NCBI GenBank assembly: GCA_945913285.1
Contig: CAMEDD010000014.1
Location: 1-61,250, forward strand
DNA: 61,250 nt
Origin: Candidatus Sulfopaludibacter sp. SbA3
GTDB lineage: Bacteria > Pseudomonadota > Alphaproteobacteria > Caulobacterales > Hyphomonadaceae
Direction of reading: 5' to 3'
Shown: one piece after another, positions 35,055-44,231 of the stretch
Layout: every line of letters begins with the position of its first letter
How positions within the stretch are numbered: position 1 is the stretch's first letter
The notes under the pieces: model-generated
The model's input: only the letters and a program-made list of their open reading frames with translations
What the model was told of the DNA's origin: nothing
The model's database searches: none
Translations under genes and position numbers: made by a program

Positions 35055-35234
35055 TCAGGCGTTCTGAACCGTTTCAACCGTCAGCTCCGCAACAGGGGCC
35101 GGCGTGGTGCCGAGCCAGTTGAAGCGGGGTGAGCTGAGAAGGATGAAATGGATCAGAATTGCCAGCACGAACAGGAAAGCCGCCATGGCCACCAGGACGC
35201 GCCGGGGATCGAAAAGAAGCCAGATTCTCCACAT
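35055..35234 (-). CDS. pufA: LH1 antenna alpha polypeptide
   Basis: Short gene of 59 codons. The product starts [20 protein letters not shown] and continues through one transmembrane helix with the BChl-ligand His in [19 protein letters not shown]. The C-terminal tail has [17 protein letters not shown]. Length, the [11 protein letters not shown] start and the His/Trp spacing are those of LH1 alpha. It lies 14 nt after pufB and 121 nt before pufL. Confidence 0.95.
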   Translation of the reverse strand: MWRIWLLFDPRRVLVAMAAFLFVLAILIHFILLSSPRFNWLGTTPAPVAELTVETVQNA

Positions 35235-35248
35235 AGGTCAGTTCTCCT

Positions 35249-35479
35249 CTATGCCTTGAGGCTCACGAGCGCGCTCGCGAGACTCATTGTGTCTTGAATC
35301 ATCGCATAGCCGTTAGGGCCTGGAATCCAGGGCCGCCACGACCAGACGAGGAAGTGAGCGCCAACGGCGATCAGTGTGAAGAGGATGAAGCTCAAAATGA
35401 AGAGCTTGTGGAACTCCTGCGCTTCGGACGCTGTCAATCCTGTCAGCGACCCAGTCCTTTCATTTGTATTATCGGCCAT
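35249..35479 (-). CDS. pufB: LH1 antenna beta polypeptide
   Basis: Single-helix antenna subunit (76 aa from ATG 35479, [15 protein letters not shown]). A longer in-frame start at 35515 is unlikely. The helix holds [20 protein letters not shown] followed by [13 protein letters not shown], in which the His binds BChl. An unusually long C-terminal tail of about 20 residues ([19 protein letters not shown]) follows the WRPW motif. Confidence 0.94.
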   Translation of the reverse strand: MADNTNERTGSLTGLTASEAQEFHKLFILSFILFTLIAVGAHFLVWSWRPWIPGPNGYAMIQDTMSLASALVSLKA

Positions 35480-35604
35480 ATGATTTTCTCCGTTCGGGCC
35501 TAGGTCTGAGACCACACCAGCGCCCTAGTGTGATCCAATTGACGTCACGGTTTCCCGCTCCGCCAAAAGCTTGTGTTATTCGTGCACTCAGGATCAAGCT
35601 GATC

Positions 35605-35826
35605 TCATCTGTGTACGAAGAACCAGGGGACGACGCTTTGGGTACGGTCTGCCGCTTCGGCGAAGGCGGACGGGCGGGCCCGCGCCTTCGAACCGGAGCG
35701 CGGCAGGAGCCGGCCCAGCATCGCAACGATCAGGAAGACCGGATAGATCAGCGCTTCATACGCGATCATCGCCTGACGATCCCGGTCTCTCAGGTCGCTC
35801 GATGTATCCATCTTGACTAGTGCCAT
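35605..35826 (-). CDS. pufQ: PufQ, bacteriochlorophyll-related assembly protein
   Basis: Small protein of 73 aa with a basic/acidic N-terminus (DTSSDLRDRDRQ), one hydrophobic helix (IAYEALIYPVFLIVAMLG) and a basic tail. Position between bchZ and pufB is exactly that of PufQ, which influences BChl synthesis and antenna assembly. GAGGAGG precedes the start. Sequence conservation in this family is low, so the name rests mainly on location, size and topology. Confidence 0.78.
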   Translation of the reverse strand: MALVKMDTSSDLRDRDRQAMIAYEALIYPVFLIVAMLGRLLPRSGSKARARPSAFAEAADRTQSVVPWFFVHR

Positions 35827-35877
35827 AGTCTTCCTCCTCGTAAGTCGTTGTCCAGACCACCCCTGCCCCTTATGGGG

Positions 35878-37335
35878 TCAGGCCGCCCTGGAGTTTTCCA
35901 GTTCAGCCCGGCTGCGCCGGACCGTCTCGACCGTAACCCGTCCTGCTCCTTCCTGGCCCGCCAGCAGCTCGGCGTGATCACGCAGGCGCTTGGCGGCAGA
36001 AATCCGTGTCAGGACGGAATGTTTGGCAATGTAGGCTTCCAGCTCGTCATTGGCGGCGGCGTCCCAGGTAATCTGGGCGTGGGCGCGCGCGGGCGTGGCC
36101 TCGGCCTTGTCCATCGTCGCAGCGAGCGGCAGAATGTGGAACAGGGCATCGAAAAGGGCGTTGCAGTATTCTTGCACGACATAGGTGGCGCCGGAATAAC
36201 CCATAAAGGGCGTGCCGGTGTGGCGGCGGATAATGGCGCCGGGGAACGAGGCGGGAATCCAGACCGACCGCGCGCCGGTTTCCTGCATGTACATGCGCTC
36301 GTTGAAACTGCCGAACAGCACGAAGGGCGCATTGGTCTTGATCATGTCGCGCACAGCGTCGTTGTCGGTTTTCTTGCCGGCGACGCGGGTGACCGCGAAA
36401 TGGCACGGGATGCCAAGATCATTCTCAAGGAAATTGCGCAGGCCCCGGGCATGAGTCTCGTTGGCTACGATGCCGAAACTGGCCGTGGCGAAGAAGTCCT
36501 GCGTCACCGAGCGCCACAGATCCCACAGGGGTTTCAGGGTCGAGTGCTTTTCGGCTTCGATGAAGGGTTCGGGGTCGAGCCCTGTCAACTCGCCGAGGGC
36601 GCGCAGGAACTTGGTCGTCGAGTGCAGGCCGATCGGGGCCTGCAGATATGGCTGGCCGAGGGCCTCGCAGAGATTGCGGCCATACTCGCGGTACATACAG
36701 ACGTTGACGTCGGCATCGATCAGTTTACGGACGTCCGCGACATGGCTGCCGAGCGGGAAGGCCAAGTTGATCTCGGCGCCGATGCCTTCGATCAGCCGGC
36801 GGATCTCGGCGAGATCGGACGGGCCGTTGAACATGCCGTAGGCCGGGCCGATGATGTTGACCTTGGGCTTGGCGCCTTCGATCTTCTTGGCCGGTTTCGG
36901 GTTGCGGCCCTTGGTCTGGCCATATTCCGTCCAGAGCCAGAGCATGGCGCGGTCGGCGGTCTGCCACTGGTCTTCATCGATCGTGCGCGGGAGGAAACGC
37001 TGGATGTTCGAGCCTTCCGGCGTGACGCCGCCGCCGATCATCTCGGCGATGGAACCGGTGACGACCACGGCCGGTAATTCGGGATCAAGCACGGCGCGGG
37101 CGCGTTTCATCGCGGCCTCGGTGCCATGCTGGCCGAGCTCTTCCTCGCCGAGGCCGGTCACAACAATCGGCAGCTCATGGGGGGGCAGCGCATCGGTGTA
37201 ATGAAGAACGGATGTGACGGGCAAGTTCTCGCAGCCGACGGGGCCGTCGATGACAACTTGCAGGCCCTTGATGGCGGTGAAAACGTACACCGCGCCCCAA
37301 TAGCCCCCTGCCCGGTCATGATCCTGGATCAGCAT
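35878..37335 (-). CDS. bchZ: Chlorophyllide a reductase subunit Z
   Basis: NifK-like catalytic subunit of the reductase that turns the chlorin into the bacteriochlorin ring (485 aa). It starts [20 protein letters not shown], with a Cys in [20 protein letters not shown], then [19 protein letters not shown] residues and [20 protein letters not shown]. It overlaps bchY by seven bases. Confidence 0.95.
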   Translation of the reverse strand: MLIQDHDRAGGYWGAVYVFTAIKGLQVVIDGPVGCENLPVTSVLHYTDALPPHELPIVVTGLGEEELGQHGTEAAMKRARAVLDPELPAVVVTGSIAEMIGGGVTPEGSNIQRFLPRTIDEDQWQTADRAMLWLWTEYGQTKGRNPKPAKKIEGAKPKVNIIGPAYGMFNGPSDLAEIRRLIEGIGAEINLAFPLGSHVADVRKLIDADVNVCMYREYGRNLCEALGQPYLQAPIGLHSTTKFLRALGELTGLDPEPFIEAEKHSTLKPLWDLWRSVTQDFFATASFGIVANETHARGLRNFLENDLGIPCHFAVTRVAGKKTDNDAVRDMIKTNAPFVLFGSFNERMYMQETGARSVWIPASFPGAIIRRHTGTPFMGYSGATYVVQEYCNALFDALFHILPLAATMDKAEATPARAHAQITWDAAANDELEAYIAKHSVLTRISAAKRLRDHAELLAGQEGAGRVTVETVRRSRAELENSRAA

Positions 37336-38909
37336 CCTGTGGGTGCCTCCAGGTTCGCGGCGGCTTTGGCCTTGGCGGCGAGCTTGCGGCGCTGGTGTTC
37401 GCGGAATTCCTTGTTGATCACGGGCTGGCCTTCCCAGACACCGGCGGTATCACCCGTACCGACGCCTTCGAAGAAACCCTTCATCACGTCGAAACGGTCC
37501 TTGCCGGCGATAGCGGCGTTGATCACGTCTGCGAGTGAGCCGGCCCCGGCGGGGCCCATCAGCGGACGCGCGGAAATCAGGTTCGTGAAATAGAGGCCGG
37601 GGGTCGCAATTTCCTTGGCGGCCTGGACAACCGGCGTGGTGCCGATTGCGAGGTCCGGCTTGAACTCGTGCATGGCGGCGATGTCCTGCTCCAGCGAGGC
37701 GCGGAACTGGACATGGATGCCTTTGGATTCGAGCCATTCGCGGTCCGGGTCCGACCAGCGGGTGCGCGGCAGAGCGGTGCCGACATAGCGCAGGTCGGCG
37801 CCGCTTTCGACGAGAAGGCGGGCGACCAAAAGCTCCGAGCCTTCATAGCCCGACAGCGTGATCCGTCCACGGATGGGCTTCGACGCGAGCGCGCCAGAGA
37901 TAGCGCGGCCAAACATGTTGCGGGCGGCATCGATCTTCGAGGCCGGGACATTGGCCGCGTCGCCGATGGCTTTCAGCCAGGCATCCGTGCCATCGAGGCC
38001 CACAGGGGCGGAACCGACGATAGGGCGGCCAGCGGCTTCGAACTCGCGAATGGAGGCGGTGTAGAACGGGTGGACCGCGGCAACGACCGCGCCGTCAAGT
38101 GCGGTGTAGAGCTCGCGCCATTCGCGGGTCGGGACCACGGCGCCTGCAGCGAGGCCGAGCGGCTCGAGCATACGGCCGATGATGACGGGATCTGCCGGGA
38201 ACATCTCGCCGAGGAGCGTGACTTTGGGGAGTTGCGCCGTGTCATTCGCGGCGCGCTGGACGGGGCCCGAGAGGGCTTCCTTGCGGGCATAGGCGAGCAT
38301 GGCGCCCGCCAGCACGTCCTTGGCCTCGGCATGGGTCGGAATGCCGAAACCCGGCACGTCGATACCGATGATCCGCACGCCGTTGATTTCATCCGGGAGC
38401 AGGCGAAGTGGCACGCCAGACGCCGTAGGAACGCAGAGATTGGTGATCACGATCGTGTCGTAGAGGGCCGGATCAGCCGTTTTCTCGACCGCTTCCTTGA
38501 TGTCCTCGAAGAGCTTGCCGGTGACGAGCGTTTCGGAATTGAACGGCACATATCCGACCGAGCGCTTGGCGCCGTAGAAGTGCGACGTGAAGGTGAGGCC
38601 GTAAACGCAGCAGGCTGAGCCCGACAGGATCGTCGCCGTGCGGCGCATGCGCAAACCGACACGGAGCGAGCCAAAGGCCGGGCACATGCTTTGCGGCTGG
38701 TCGTGCGGCCCTTGCGGGTAATCCTTGGCGTATTGATCAAGCACTTCGCTCTTTCCCGCAGCTTTTGCGGCTTTGAGCATTTCGTCCTTGCCGCCATGGC
38801 AGCCGGACGCTTCGGCCACCGGCGCGGTGGCCGCTTTCGCGGTCATCGGCACGACGACCGGCATGGCGGGGCGTTCGCGGTTTTCAAGGAGGGTGCGCTT
38901 GGAAGCCAT
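37329..38909 (-). CDS. bchY: Chlorophyllide a reductase subunit Y
   Basis: NifD-like subunit (526 aa from ATG 38909, [16 protein letters not shown]). Cys ligands are seen in [40 protein letters not shown] and [19 protein letters not shown]. It lies 4 nt after bchX and overlaps bchZ. A longer upstream frame is antisense to bchX and is not used. Confidence 0.95.
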   Translation of the reverse strand: MASKRTLLENRERPAMPVVVPMTAKAATAPVAEASGCHGGKDEMLKAAKAAGKSEVLDQYAKDYPQGPHDQPQSMCPAFGSLRVGLRMRRTATILSGSACCVYGLTFTSHFYGAKRSVGYVPFNSETLVTGKLFEDIKEAVEKTADPALYDTIVITNLCVPTASGVPLRLLPDEINGVRIIGIDVPGFGIPTHAEAKDVLAGAMLAYARKEALSGPVQRAANDTAQLPKVTLLGEMFPADPVIIGRMLEPLGLAAGAVVPTREWRELYTALDGAVVAAVHPFYTASIREFEAAGRPIVGSAPVGLDGTDAWLKAIGDAANVPASKIDAARNMFGRAISGALASKPIRGRITLSGYEGSELLVARLLVESGADLRYVGTALPRTRWSDPDREWLESKGIHVQFRASLEQDIAAMHEFKPDLAIGTTPVVQAAKEIATPGLYFTNLISARPLMGPAGAGSLADVINAAIAGKDRFDVMKGFFEGVGTGDTAGVWEGQPVINKEFREHQRRKLAAKAKAAANLEAPTGC

Positions 38910-38913
38910 TATG

Positions 38914-39930
38914 TCAGATGGCCTCGTACACAACTTCAAGGGTGCGCTTCTCGGCTTCGGCAATTCCGCACATGTCGGCAACGGTGGCCGGCTCCAGGAC
39001 AATGTCGCCGCCGGTATCTTTCGACGAGAAAAGGCCGAGCAGACCATCCGACGTCAGAGGATTTGGCCGATTAGGAATAGAACCGTGAATGTTGGCAGCA
39101 AGTTCAGAGAACAGCGCGCCCCACTCGGAGGCTTCGGTGCCGACGATCTGGTAATTGGCCGACTTGCGGCGGATGTCATCATTCGCCGGAATGGTGGCCA
39201 GGACCGGAATGCCGACAGCGCTGGCGAAAGCAGCGGCTTCACCCGTGCCGTCATCGCGGTTGATGACCATGCCGGCGACGCCGACATTGCCGCCCATCTT
39301 GCGGAAGTATTCGACCGCCGAGCAGACGTTGTTGGCGACGTAGAGCGACTGGAGATCGTTCGAGCCGACGACGATGACTTTCTGGCACATGTCGCGGGCG
39401 ATCGGCAGGCCGAAGCCGCCACAGACCACGTCGCCCAGGAAGTCGAGCAGCACATAGTCGAAATCCCACTCATGGAAGCCGAGCTTCTCGAGCAGTTCGA
39501 AGCCGTGAATGATGCCGCGGCCGCCGCAGCCCCGGCCGACTTCCGGTCCGCCGAGTTCCATCGCAAAGACGCCGTAGCGCTTGAAGCAGACGTCGCCGAT
39601 GGCGACTTCCTCGCCGGCGAGTTTCTTCTTGGACGAGGTCTCGATGATCGTCGGGCAAGCCTTGCCGCCGAAGAGCAGCGAAGTCGTATCGGATTTCGGA
39701 TCGCATCCGATCAGGAGAACCTTCTTCCCCTGCTCTGCCATCATGCAGCTGAGATTGGCGAGCGTGAAGCTCTTGCCGATGCCGCCCTTGCCGTAGATCG
39801 CAATGATCTGGGTGTCTTTCTTGACCGGGCCGGTAGCGACCGGTTCTGGCTCCATTGAAGCTTCGTCGCGCAGCGCGCTGGTATAGTCTTCGCTGCCGTG
39901 GCGAGGTGTCAGGCGGAGTTCATCAGACAT
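38914..39930 (-). CDS. bchX: Chlorophyllide a reductase iron protein
   Basis: Fe-protein homologue of BchL for the chlorophyllide reductase (338 aa). A longer N-terminal extension than in BchL precedes the P-loop [20 protein letters not shown]. 4Fe-4S cysteines are in VGRGCGGRGIIHG and [16 protein letters not shown]. It overlaps bchC by eight bases at its 5' end. Confidence 0.96.
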   Translation of the reverse strand: MSDELRLTPRHGSEDYTSALRDEASMEPEPVATGPVKKDTQIIAIYGKGGIGKSFTLANLSCMMAEQGKKVLLIGCDPKSDTTSLLFGGKACPTIIETSSKKKLAGEEVAIGDVCFKRYGVFAMELGGPEVGRGCGGRGIIHGFELLEKLGFHEWDFDYVLLDFLGDVVCGGFGLPIARDMCQKVIVVGSNDLQSLYVANNVCSAVEYFRKMGGNVGVAGMVINRDDGTGEAAAFASAVGIPVLATIPANDDIRRKSANYQIVGTEASEWGALFSELAANIHGSIPNRPNPLTSDGLLGLFSSKDTGGDIVLEPATVADMCGIAEAEKRTLEVVYEAI

Positions 39931-40939
39931 CAGAGGAGTCCCAATCGATGATCATTTTGAGGCAGGTCGGATCCGAAAAAGCCTGCGTGTAAGCGCCGGC
40001 GGCCTCGGAGGCGGGGGCAGTGTGAGTGATGAGGCCGGCGAGCGGCAGGCGGCCGTCGCGCACGAGTGAGGTGACGGCTTCAAGGTCAGACGGGCGCCAT
40101 TCGGCGGCGACGCGCAGGCGCAACTCCTTGCGGAACGCGAGCGGGAAACTGAAGGATGGCCGGGCCGAATAGAAGCCGGCGAGGCAAAGCTCGGCGCCGT
40201 GCACCGCGTGCGGCAGGACCTTGTCGATGATGTTTGCGTCCCCACTCATGTCACAGATCGACGTGTAGTCGCGGCGCGTATCGTCTTCCGGCGCGATGAC
40301 CGGATAGTCGGCGATGTTGCGGCGGGCAGGGTTGACTTCCCAGACGACCGGATTGCCGCCAAGCGCAATGACCAGACGCGCGGTGAGACGACCGAGGACG
40401 CCGTAGCCGATGATCAGATCGGGCAGCTTGCCATCGATGACAGCATGATAAGCGGTGGCGGCAAGCGCGAGCAGCACACCTTCGCGCGGCTCGCTGAACG
40501 TGATCTTGTGGGCCTTCTCCGCTGGCACGACGAGGCGCGAAGCGGAGGCGCCGAACAGGCCGTGCGCGCCTTCAAAGCAGCGCGCGCCAGGGACGAAAAC
40601 GATTTCACCGACGCGTTCCGGCGCGGCGTTTGACTGAACGATCCGGCCGACGGCCTCATAGCCAGGCACCAACGGATAGCCCATGCCCGGAAAAGGCGGC
40701 ATTTCGCCGGTCCACATCAGGCGTTCGGTGCCCGTGCTGATCCCGGACCAGAGGACATCCACCACGACATCATCGACTTGCGGCGCCGTCAGACTGAGCG
40801 TGCCGACGGTTGCAGAGCGCTCGCCATTGAACAGGACGGCGGCGGCCCGCAGGTCGAGCCGCTCGCGCGCAGACGCGCTCGGTGCCCGGCTGGGCTGGCC
40901 GGGGCTTGCCCCCTGCGACTCGATGACGCCAGTTCTCAT
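39923..40939 (-). CDS. bchC: 3-hydroxyethyl bacteriochlorophyllide a dehydrogenase
   Basis: MDR-superfamily dehydrogenase oxidising the C3 hydroxyethyl group to acetyl (338 aa from ATG 40939). Features: VLWSGISTGTERLMWTGEMP, GMGYPLVPGYEAVGRIV, LPDLIIGYGVLGRLTARLVI (nucleotide fold). An in-frame GTG at 40948 would start inside the predicted PpsR operator, so ATG 40939 is preferred. It is downstream of crtF by 82 nt and has its own operator. Confidence 0.93.
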   Translation of the reverse strand: MRTGVIESQGASPGQPSRAPSASARERLDLRAAAVLFNGERSATVGTLSLTAPQVDDVVVDVLWSGISTGTERLMWTGEMPPFPGMGYPLVPGYEAVGRIVQSNAAPERVGEIVFVPGARCFEGAHGLFGASASRLVVPAEKAHKITFSEPREGVLLALAATAYHAVIDGKLPDLIIGYGVLGRLTARLVIALGGNPVVWEVNPARRNIADYPVIAPEDDTRRDYTSICDMSGDANIIDKVLPHAVHGAELCLAGFYSARPSFSFPLAFRKELRLRVAAEWRPSDLEAVTSLVRDGRLPLAGLITHTAPASEAAGAYTQAFSDPTCLKMIIDWDSSDV

Positions 40940-40942
40940 GCT

Positions 40943-40960
40943 TGTCACTTTAGTTTGACA
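40943..40960. promoter_or_regulatory. Perfect PpsR operator upstream of bchC
   Basis: TGTCA-N8-TGACA, an exact match to the TGT-N12-ACA consensus, ending 3 nt upstream of the bchC start. Another TGTCA half-site follows at 40969-40973, forming the inverted pair TGACAC/GTGTCA (40956-40973). Repression of the bchCXYZ-puf part is inferred. Confidence 0.82.
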
Positions 40961-41021
40961 CTTAGCAGTGTCAATGTGGATTTACGATAAGTGCTCGTCA
41001 TTCGGGCGCTCGAGGCAAGAT

Positions 41022-42113
41022 TCATCGCGCGATGATTGCGCTTACCATCAGAGGCTGAGCGGTTCGCAACCGGCGGATCTCGCGAAATCCGGCGTCCTGA
41101 AGCAATTGCGAGAGCTGCGCTGGGGTGCGGGCCAAGCCCCGGCCCATCGCCCAGAGGTAAAGCCCGAAATAGGCGTCCGCCATCGCCTCGGCGCCGCGCA
41201 CACCCGCCATCGGTTCGCCAATGAGCAGGCTGCCGCCAGGAGCGAGCGCTTTTCGCGCAGAAGCGAGCAAGCGGGCGACGGGGGCGTCGTTATGGTCGTG
41301 CACCACCCGGATCAGCGTGATGAGGTCTGCGCCGCCGGGCAAGGCGTCCTCCAGCATGTTCCGCGGCTCGATCCGGAACCGGGCGGCGAGCGGCCCCACG
41401 GCAATGCGGTCGGCGGCGAGTTTGGCGACCGGGGGCAAGTCCACGAGCACGAGATCAATCGCCGGGTGGGCGGCGCCGACCGCCGACAGGAAGGCGCCGA
41501 GGCCGCCGCCGACATCCATGACGGTGCGGTGGCGGCTGAAGTCATAGGCTTCCAGCACATCCTGCGCGATCAGCGCCTGGGTTTCGGCCATCAGCGCGGA
41601 ATAGGCGGCGGCGTCTTCGGGGTTCGTGTTGGTTTCGTAGGCCCAGAACCGGGAGAGCTCGGTATCATCTCGGCGGGCCTTCAGCAGGGCAAGCGGATCG
41701 GCGATGTCGCGGTAGAAGGCCTTGTGATGGCGCACCATAGCAAACACGGAGGGATTGCCGAGCAGCGCGGCGCCCGCGTCGCCCAAAGCATAACGGCCGT
41801 CCGCTTGCCGGCGCACGAGCTCTAGGGAGGCGGCGGCGCGCAGTAGGCGGCTCGCCCCGTCCAGCGGCAGGCCGCTCGAGGCGGCAAAACCGGTTTCATC
41901 GATCGTCCGGGAACGGACGGCTTCGAGGAGGCCGCTGTCTAGGGCCGCAGAGAGGACCTGCGAGTAGACGAAGCCGGCGACAAGATCGAAGGTTGCCTTC
42001 GCCTTCTGGCGCGCAAGCGGGCGCGTGAACGGGTTGCGAACCGCCCAGGATTGGAATTTCGGGTTTGAAATCAGCTGGTTACGCCAGCTTGAGAACCGGT
42101 CGGAGAAGCTCAT
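41022..42113 (-). CDS. crtF: Demethylspheroidene / hydroxyneurosporene O-methyltransferase
   Basis: SAM-dependent O-methyltransferase that methylates the C1 hydroxyl of acyclic carotenoids (363 aa). N-terminal dimerisation domain (FVYSQVLSAALDSGLLEAVR) and C-terminal Rossmann domain with RTVMDVGGGLGAFLSAVGAA, DLPPVAKLAADRI and LLIGEPMAGVRGAEAMADAY are seen. It lies in crtE-crtF-bchCXYZ-puf. Together with CrtC and CrtD it points to spirilloxanthin-type pigments. Confidence 0.93.
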   Translation of the reverse strand: MSFSDRFSSWRNQLISNPKFQSWAVRNPFTRPLARQKAKATFDLVAGFVYSQVLSAALDSGLLEAVRSRTIDETGFAASSGLPLDGASRLLRAAASLELVRRQADGRYALGDAGAALLGNPSVFAMVRHHKAFYRDIADPLALLKARRDDTELSRFWAYETNTNPEDAAAYSALMAETQALIAQDVLEAYDFSRHRTVMDVGGGLGAFLSAVGAAHPAIDLVLVDLPPVAKLAADRIAVGPLAARFRIEPRNMLEDALPGGADLITLIRVVHDHNDAPVARLLASARKALAPGGSLLIGEPMAGVRGAEAMADAYFGLYLWAMGRGLARTPAQLSQLLQDAGFREIRRLRTAQPLMVSAIIAR

Positions 42114-42156
42114 GGCTGCGCCCTTCCCGAGCTCTGTGACGACCCGGGGGCTGCGC

Positions 42157-43029
42157 TCAGGCGACCTGGCGCAACAGGCTCTGCGGCATCAGGCGCGCGG
42201 CCTGGCCCTGCACGATCTCGCGCAGCATGGGCGCGCCTGCGCAGTCCGGAATCGAGTCCGAGGCCCCGGCGATCAGGCCCTTGAGACGCGTGATGGCGCC
42301 GGCGACGCCGAAATTCTGAACTGCGTTTGGCCGCAGCAGCGAGGCGTCTTGCCCGGCCGGCTTGCCCAGCTCTTCATCGCTGAGCAGCACGTCGCGCAAA
42401 TCGTCGGCCACCTGGTAGGCTTCGCCGAGGCGCTCGCCCAATGCGCGCCACGGCGCCGGATCGAGACCTGCGGCTGCTGCGCCGGACATCGAGGCGGCCA
42501 CGAACAGGGCGCCCGTCTTCGCCTGGTGATAGGCGCTGAGATCAATCGCGGATTCGCTTTCCCAGGCCTGTCCGGCCACGATGCCTCGCGGGGTGCCGAC
42601 AGCTTCGATCAGGATCGACATGAGAGGCGCGAGCACTTCGGGGGCCGAGCGGCATTCGCGCAAGAGCGTTTCGAAGGCCATGACAATCAGCCCGTCGCCG
42701 GCGAGCACGGCGATGGGCTCGCCGAAGGCGGTATGCACAGACGGCTTGCCACGGCGGGTGGCCGCGCCATCAAAGGCAGGCAGGTCATCATGGACGAGCG
42801 AGGCACAATGCATCAGTTCCAGTGCCGCGCCAGCTCCGGCGGAGGCTTCCATGCCCCGCCCCTCGCCGCAGGCGGCGGTGATGGCAACACAGAGCTTCGG
42901 GCGAACCCGGGCGCCGCCCGGGAACACCGAGTGCCGGATGGCACGGCCCAGCAAAGGCGGCGAACCGGGCACTTCCGCGCCAGCAACCGACCGCTCGAGA
43001 ACTCGTTCAATCAATCCGTCCACGTTCAT
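42157..43029 (-). CDS. crtE: Geranylgeranyl diphosphate synthase
   Basis: Trans-prenyltransferase (290 aa) supplying GGPP for carotenoids and the BChl tail. The first Asp-rich motif HDDLPAFDG and the second YQVADDLRDV are intact, and the PGGARVRPKL region provides IPP-binding residues. It is the first gene of the leftward crtEF-bchCXYZ-puf transcription unit, with two PpsR sites immediately upstream. Confidence 0.95.
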   Translation of the reverse strand: MNVDGLIERVLERSVAGAEVPGSPPLLGRAIRHSVFPGGARVRPKLCVAITAACGEGRGMEASAGAGAALELMHCASLVHDDLPAFDGAATRRGKPSVHTAFGEPIAVLAGDGLIVMAFETLLRECRSAPEVLAPLMSILIEAVGTPRGIVAGQAWESESAIDLSAYHQAKTGALFVAASMSGAAAAGLDPAPWRALGERLGEAYQVADDLRDVLLSDEELGKPAGQDASLLRPNAVQNFGVAGAITRLKGLIAGASDSIPDCAGAPMLREIVQGQAARLMPQSLLRQVA

Positions 43030-43042
43030 GGGCCCTCCGAAG

Positions 43043-43060
43043 TGTCATCTTATGTTGCCA
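43043..43060. promoter_or_regulatory. Predicted PpsR operator 1, crtE-crtC divergent promoter
   Basis: TGTCA-N8-TGCCA, one mismatch in the right half-site, centred 23 nt from the crtE start. Confidence 0.6.
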
Positions 43061-43068
43061 TTCTTGAC

Positions 43069-43086
43069 TGTCAAACTGAATTGACG
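43069..43086. promoter_or_regulatory. Predicted PpsR operator 2, crtE-crtC divergent promoter
   Basis: TGTCA-N8-TGACG, one mismatch. Its centre is 26 nt from that of operator 1, between two and a half and three helical turns, which would suit cooperative PpsR binding. It controls crtC (43113) to the right and crtE to the left. Confidence 0.7.
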
Positions 43087-43112
43087 TTTCTTGATTTCAA
43101 GAGGCAAAATGG

Positions 43113-44078
43113 ATGACCCCTAAGAAATCGGCGCCCGCGCCCTTGACCGGCCTCTTCGACCCGTCAACGCCGCCTGGCGGCTATGCGTGGTGGTACGCCG
43201 ATGGCCTCAGCCGTGACGGGGACTTTGCCTTTACGCTGATCGCATTCATCGGCAGCGTCTTCTCACCCTATTATGCCTGGTCCGGACGGCGTGATCCATA
43301 CAACCATTGCGCCATCAACCTCGCGCTTTATGGCCCGCGCGGCGCCCGCTGGGCGATGACCGAACGCGGACGCGGCGACCTGAAAGCCGACGAGACCAGC
43401 CTGACAATAGGCCCAAGCTCCCTGAGTTGGGACGGACAGACCCTGACGATCGACATTGCCGAGTATGGCATGCCCGTGCCCGCTCCCGTGCGCGGACAGA
43501 TCCGGTTGCGGCCGCGTGCGGTGAACCCGAAAGTCTTCCAGATCGATTCCGCGGGTGCCCACACCTGGCGGCCGATCGCGCCCACTGCCGATGTCGAGCT
43601 GCGCTTCACGGCGCCGGGGCTCCGCTGGAACGGTGAGGCCTATTTTGATACGAACCGCGGCCAGGCGCCTTTGGAAGAGGCGTTCCGGTATTGGGACTGG
43701 TCACGCATTCAGGCCAAGGATGGGCGGTCAGCCATCCTTTACAACACTGTTGAACGCAGCGGCACGGAGCGCGCCCTATCACTGCTGTTCCGGCCCGACG
43801 GAACTTACGAGACATTCGATCCCCCGCCAAAGGCGGTTCTGGCGCCGACGCCGATCTTTCGCGTCCAGCGCACCACCCGGGCGGGCAACGGCACATCCGT
43901 CCGCCTTGGGCGCACACTCGAGGATGCCCCTTTCTACAGCCGTTCCGTGATCGAAAGTGACCTGCTCGGTGAGCCGGCCGCCGGCGTGCATGAAAGTTTC
44001 GATGGCGACCGGCTGGCCCTGGGGCTGGTCAAGATGATGCTGCCCTTCCGGATGCCGCGGCGGGTTATCCAGGCTTGA
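43113..44078 (+). CDS. crtC: Carotenoid 1,2-hydratase (hydroxyneurosporene synthase)
   Basis: Adds water to the psi-end group of acyclic carotenoids (321 aa). The family core is seen in GGYAWWYADGLSRDGDFAFT, FIGSVFSPYYAWSGRRDPYN and HCAINLALYGPRGARWAMTE. The C-terminal half contains the ARPLGRTLEDAPFYSRS-like LGRTLEDAPFYSRSVIE. GAGG at 43101-43104 serves as ribosome-binding site. Its usual neighbour crtD is 4.7 kb away in this cluster. Confidence 0.92.
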   Translation: MTPKKSAPAPLTGLFDPSTPPGGYAWWYADGLSRDGDFAFTLIAFIGSVFSPYYAWSGRRDPYNHCAINLALYGPRGARWAMTERGRGDLKADETSLTIGPSSLSWDGQTLTIDIAEYGMPVPAPVRGQIRLRPRAVNPKVFQIDSAGAHTWRPIAPTADVELRFTAPGLRWNGEAYFDTNRGQAPLEEAFRYWDWSRIQAKDGRSAILYNTVERSGTERALSLLFRPDGTYETFDPPPKAVLAPTPIFRVQRTTRAGNGTSVRLGRTLEDAPFYSRSVIESDLLGEPAAGVHESFDGDRLALGLVKMMLPFRMPRRVIQA

Positions 44079-44084
44079 GGCCTA

Positions 44085-44222
44085 TCAACCCTCTGCGTTC
44101 CGTGCCGCTTCTTCCGCCTTGCGCTTCTTGATCGTGCGGTTGGTGCTCCAGAGTTCCCACAAACCCCAGGCGAGCGCTGAGCCGCTGAAGATCACGAGTT
44201 CGAGCAGGAAGAGGCTGTGCAT
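44085..44222 (-). CDS. 45-residue single-span membrane protein coupled to crtB
   Basis: ATG 44222 opens a 45-codon frame, MHSLFLLELVIFSGSALAWG then LWELWSTNRTIKKRKAEEAA, ending at TGA 44085-44087. It has one hydrophobic helix rich in Leu/Trp followed by a Lys/Arg tail, so an N-out/C-in anchor is expected. It begins 10 nt after crtB and ends 6 nt from the crtC stop, filling the gap exactly. I do not know a named family. A role as a membrane subunit or anchor for carotenoid enzymes is only inferred. Confidence 0.65.
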   Translation of the reverse strand: MHSLFLLELVIFSGSALAWGLWELWSTNRTIKKRKAEEAARNAEG

Positions 44223-44231
44223 GGGCTTCGG

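Noticed and set aside
35526..35545. Possible PpsR site in the pufQ-pufB gap
   Set aside because: The TGT and GAC halves are 10 nt apart, not 12, and the right half is degenerate.
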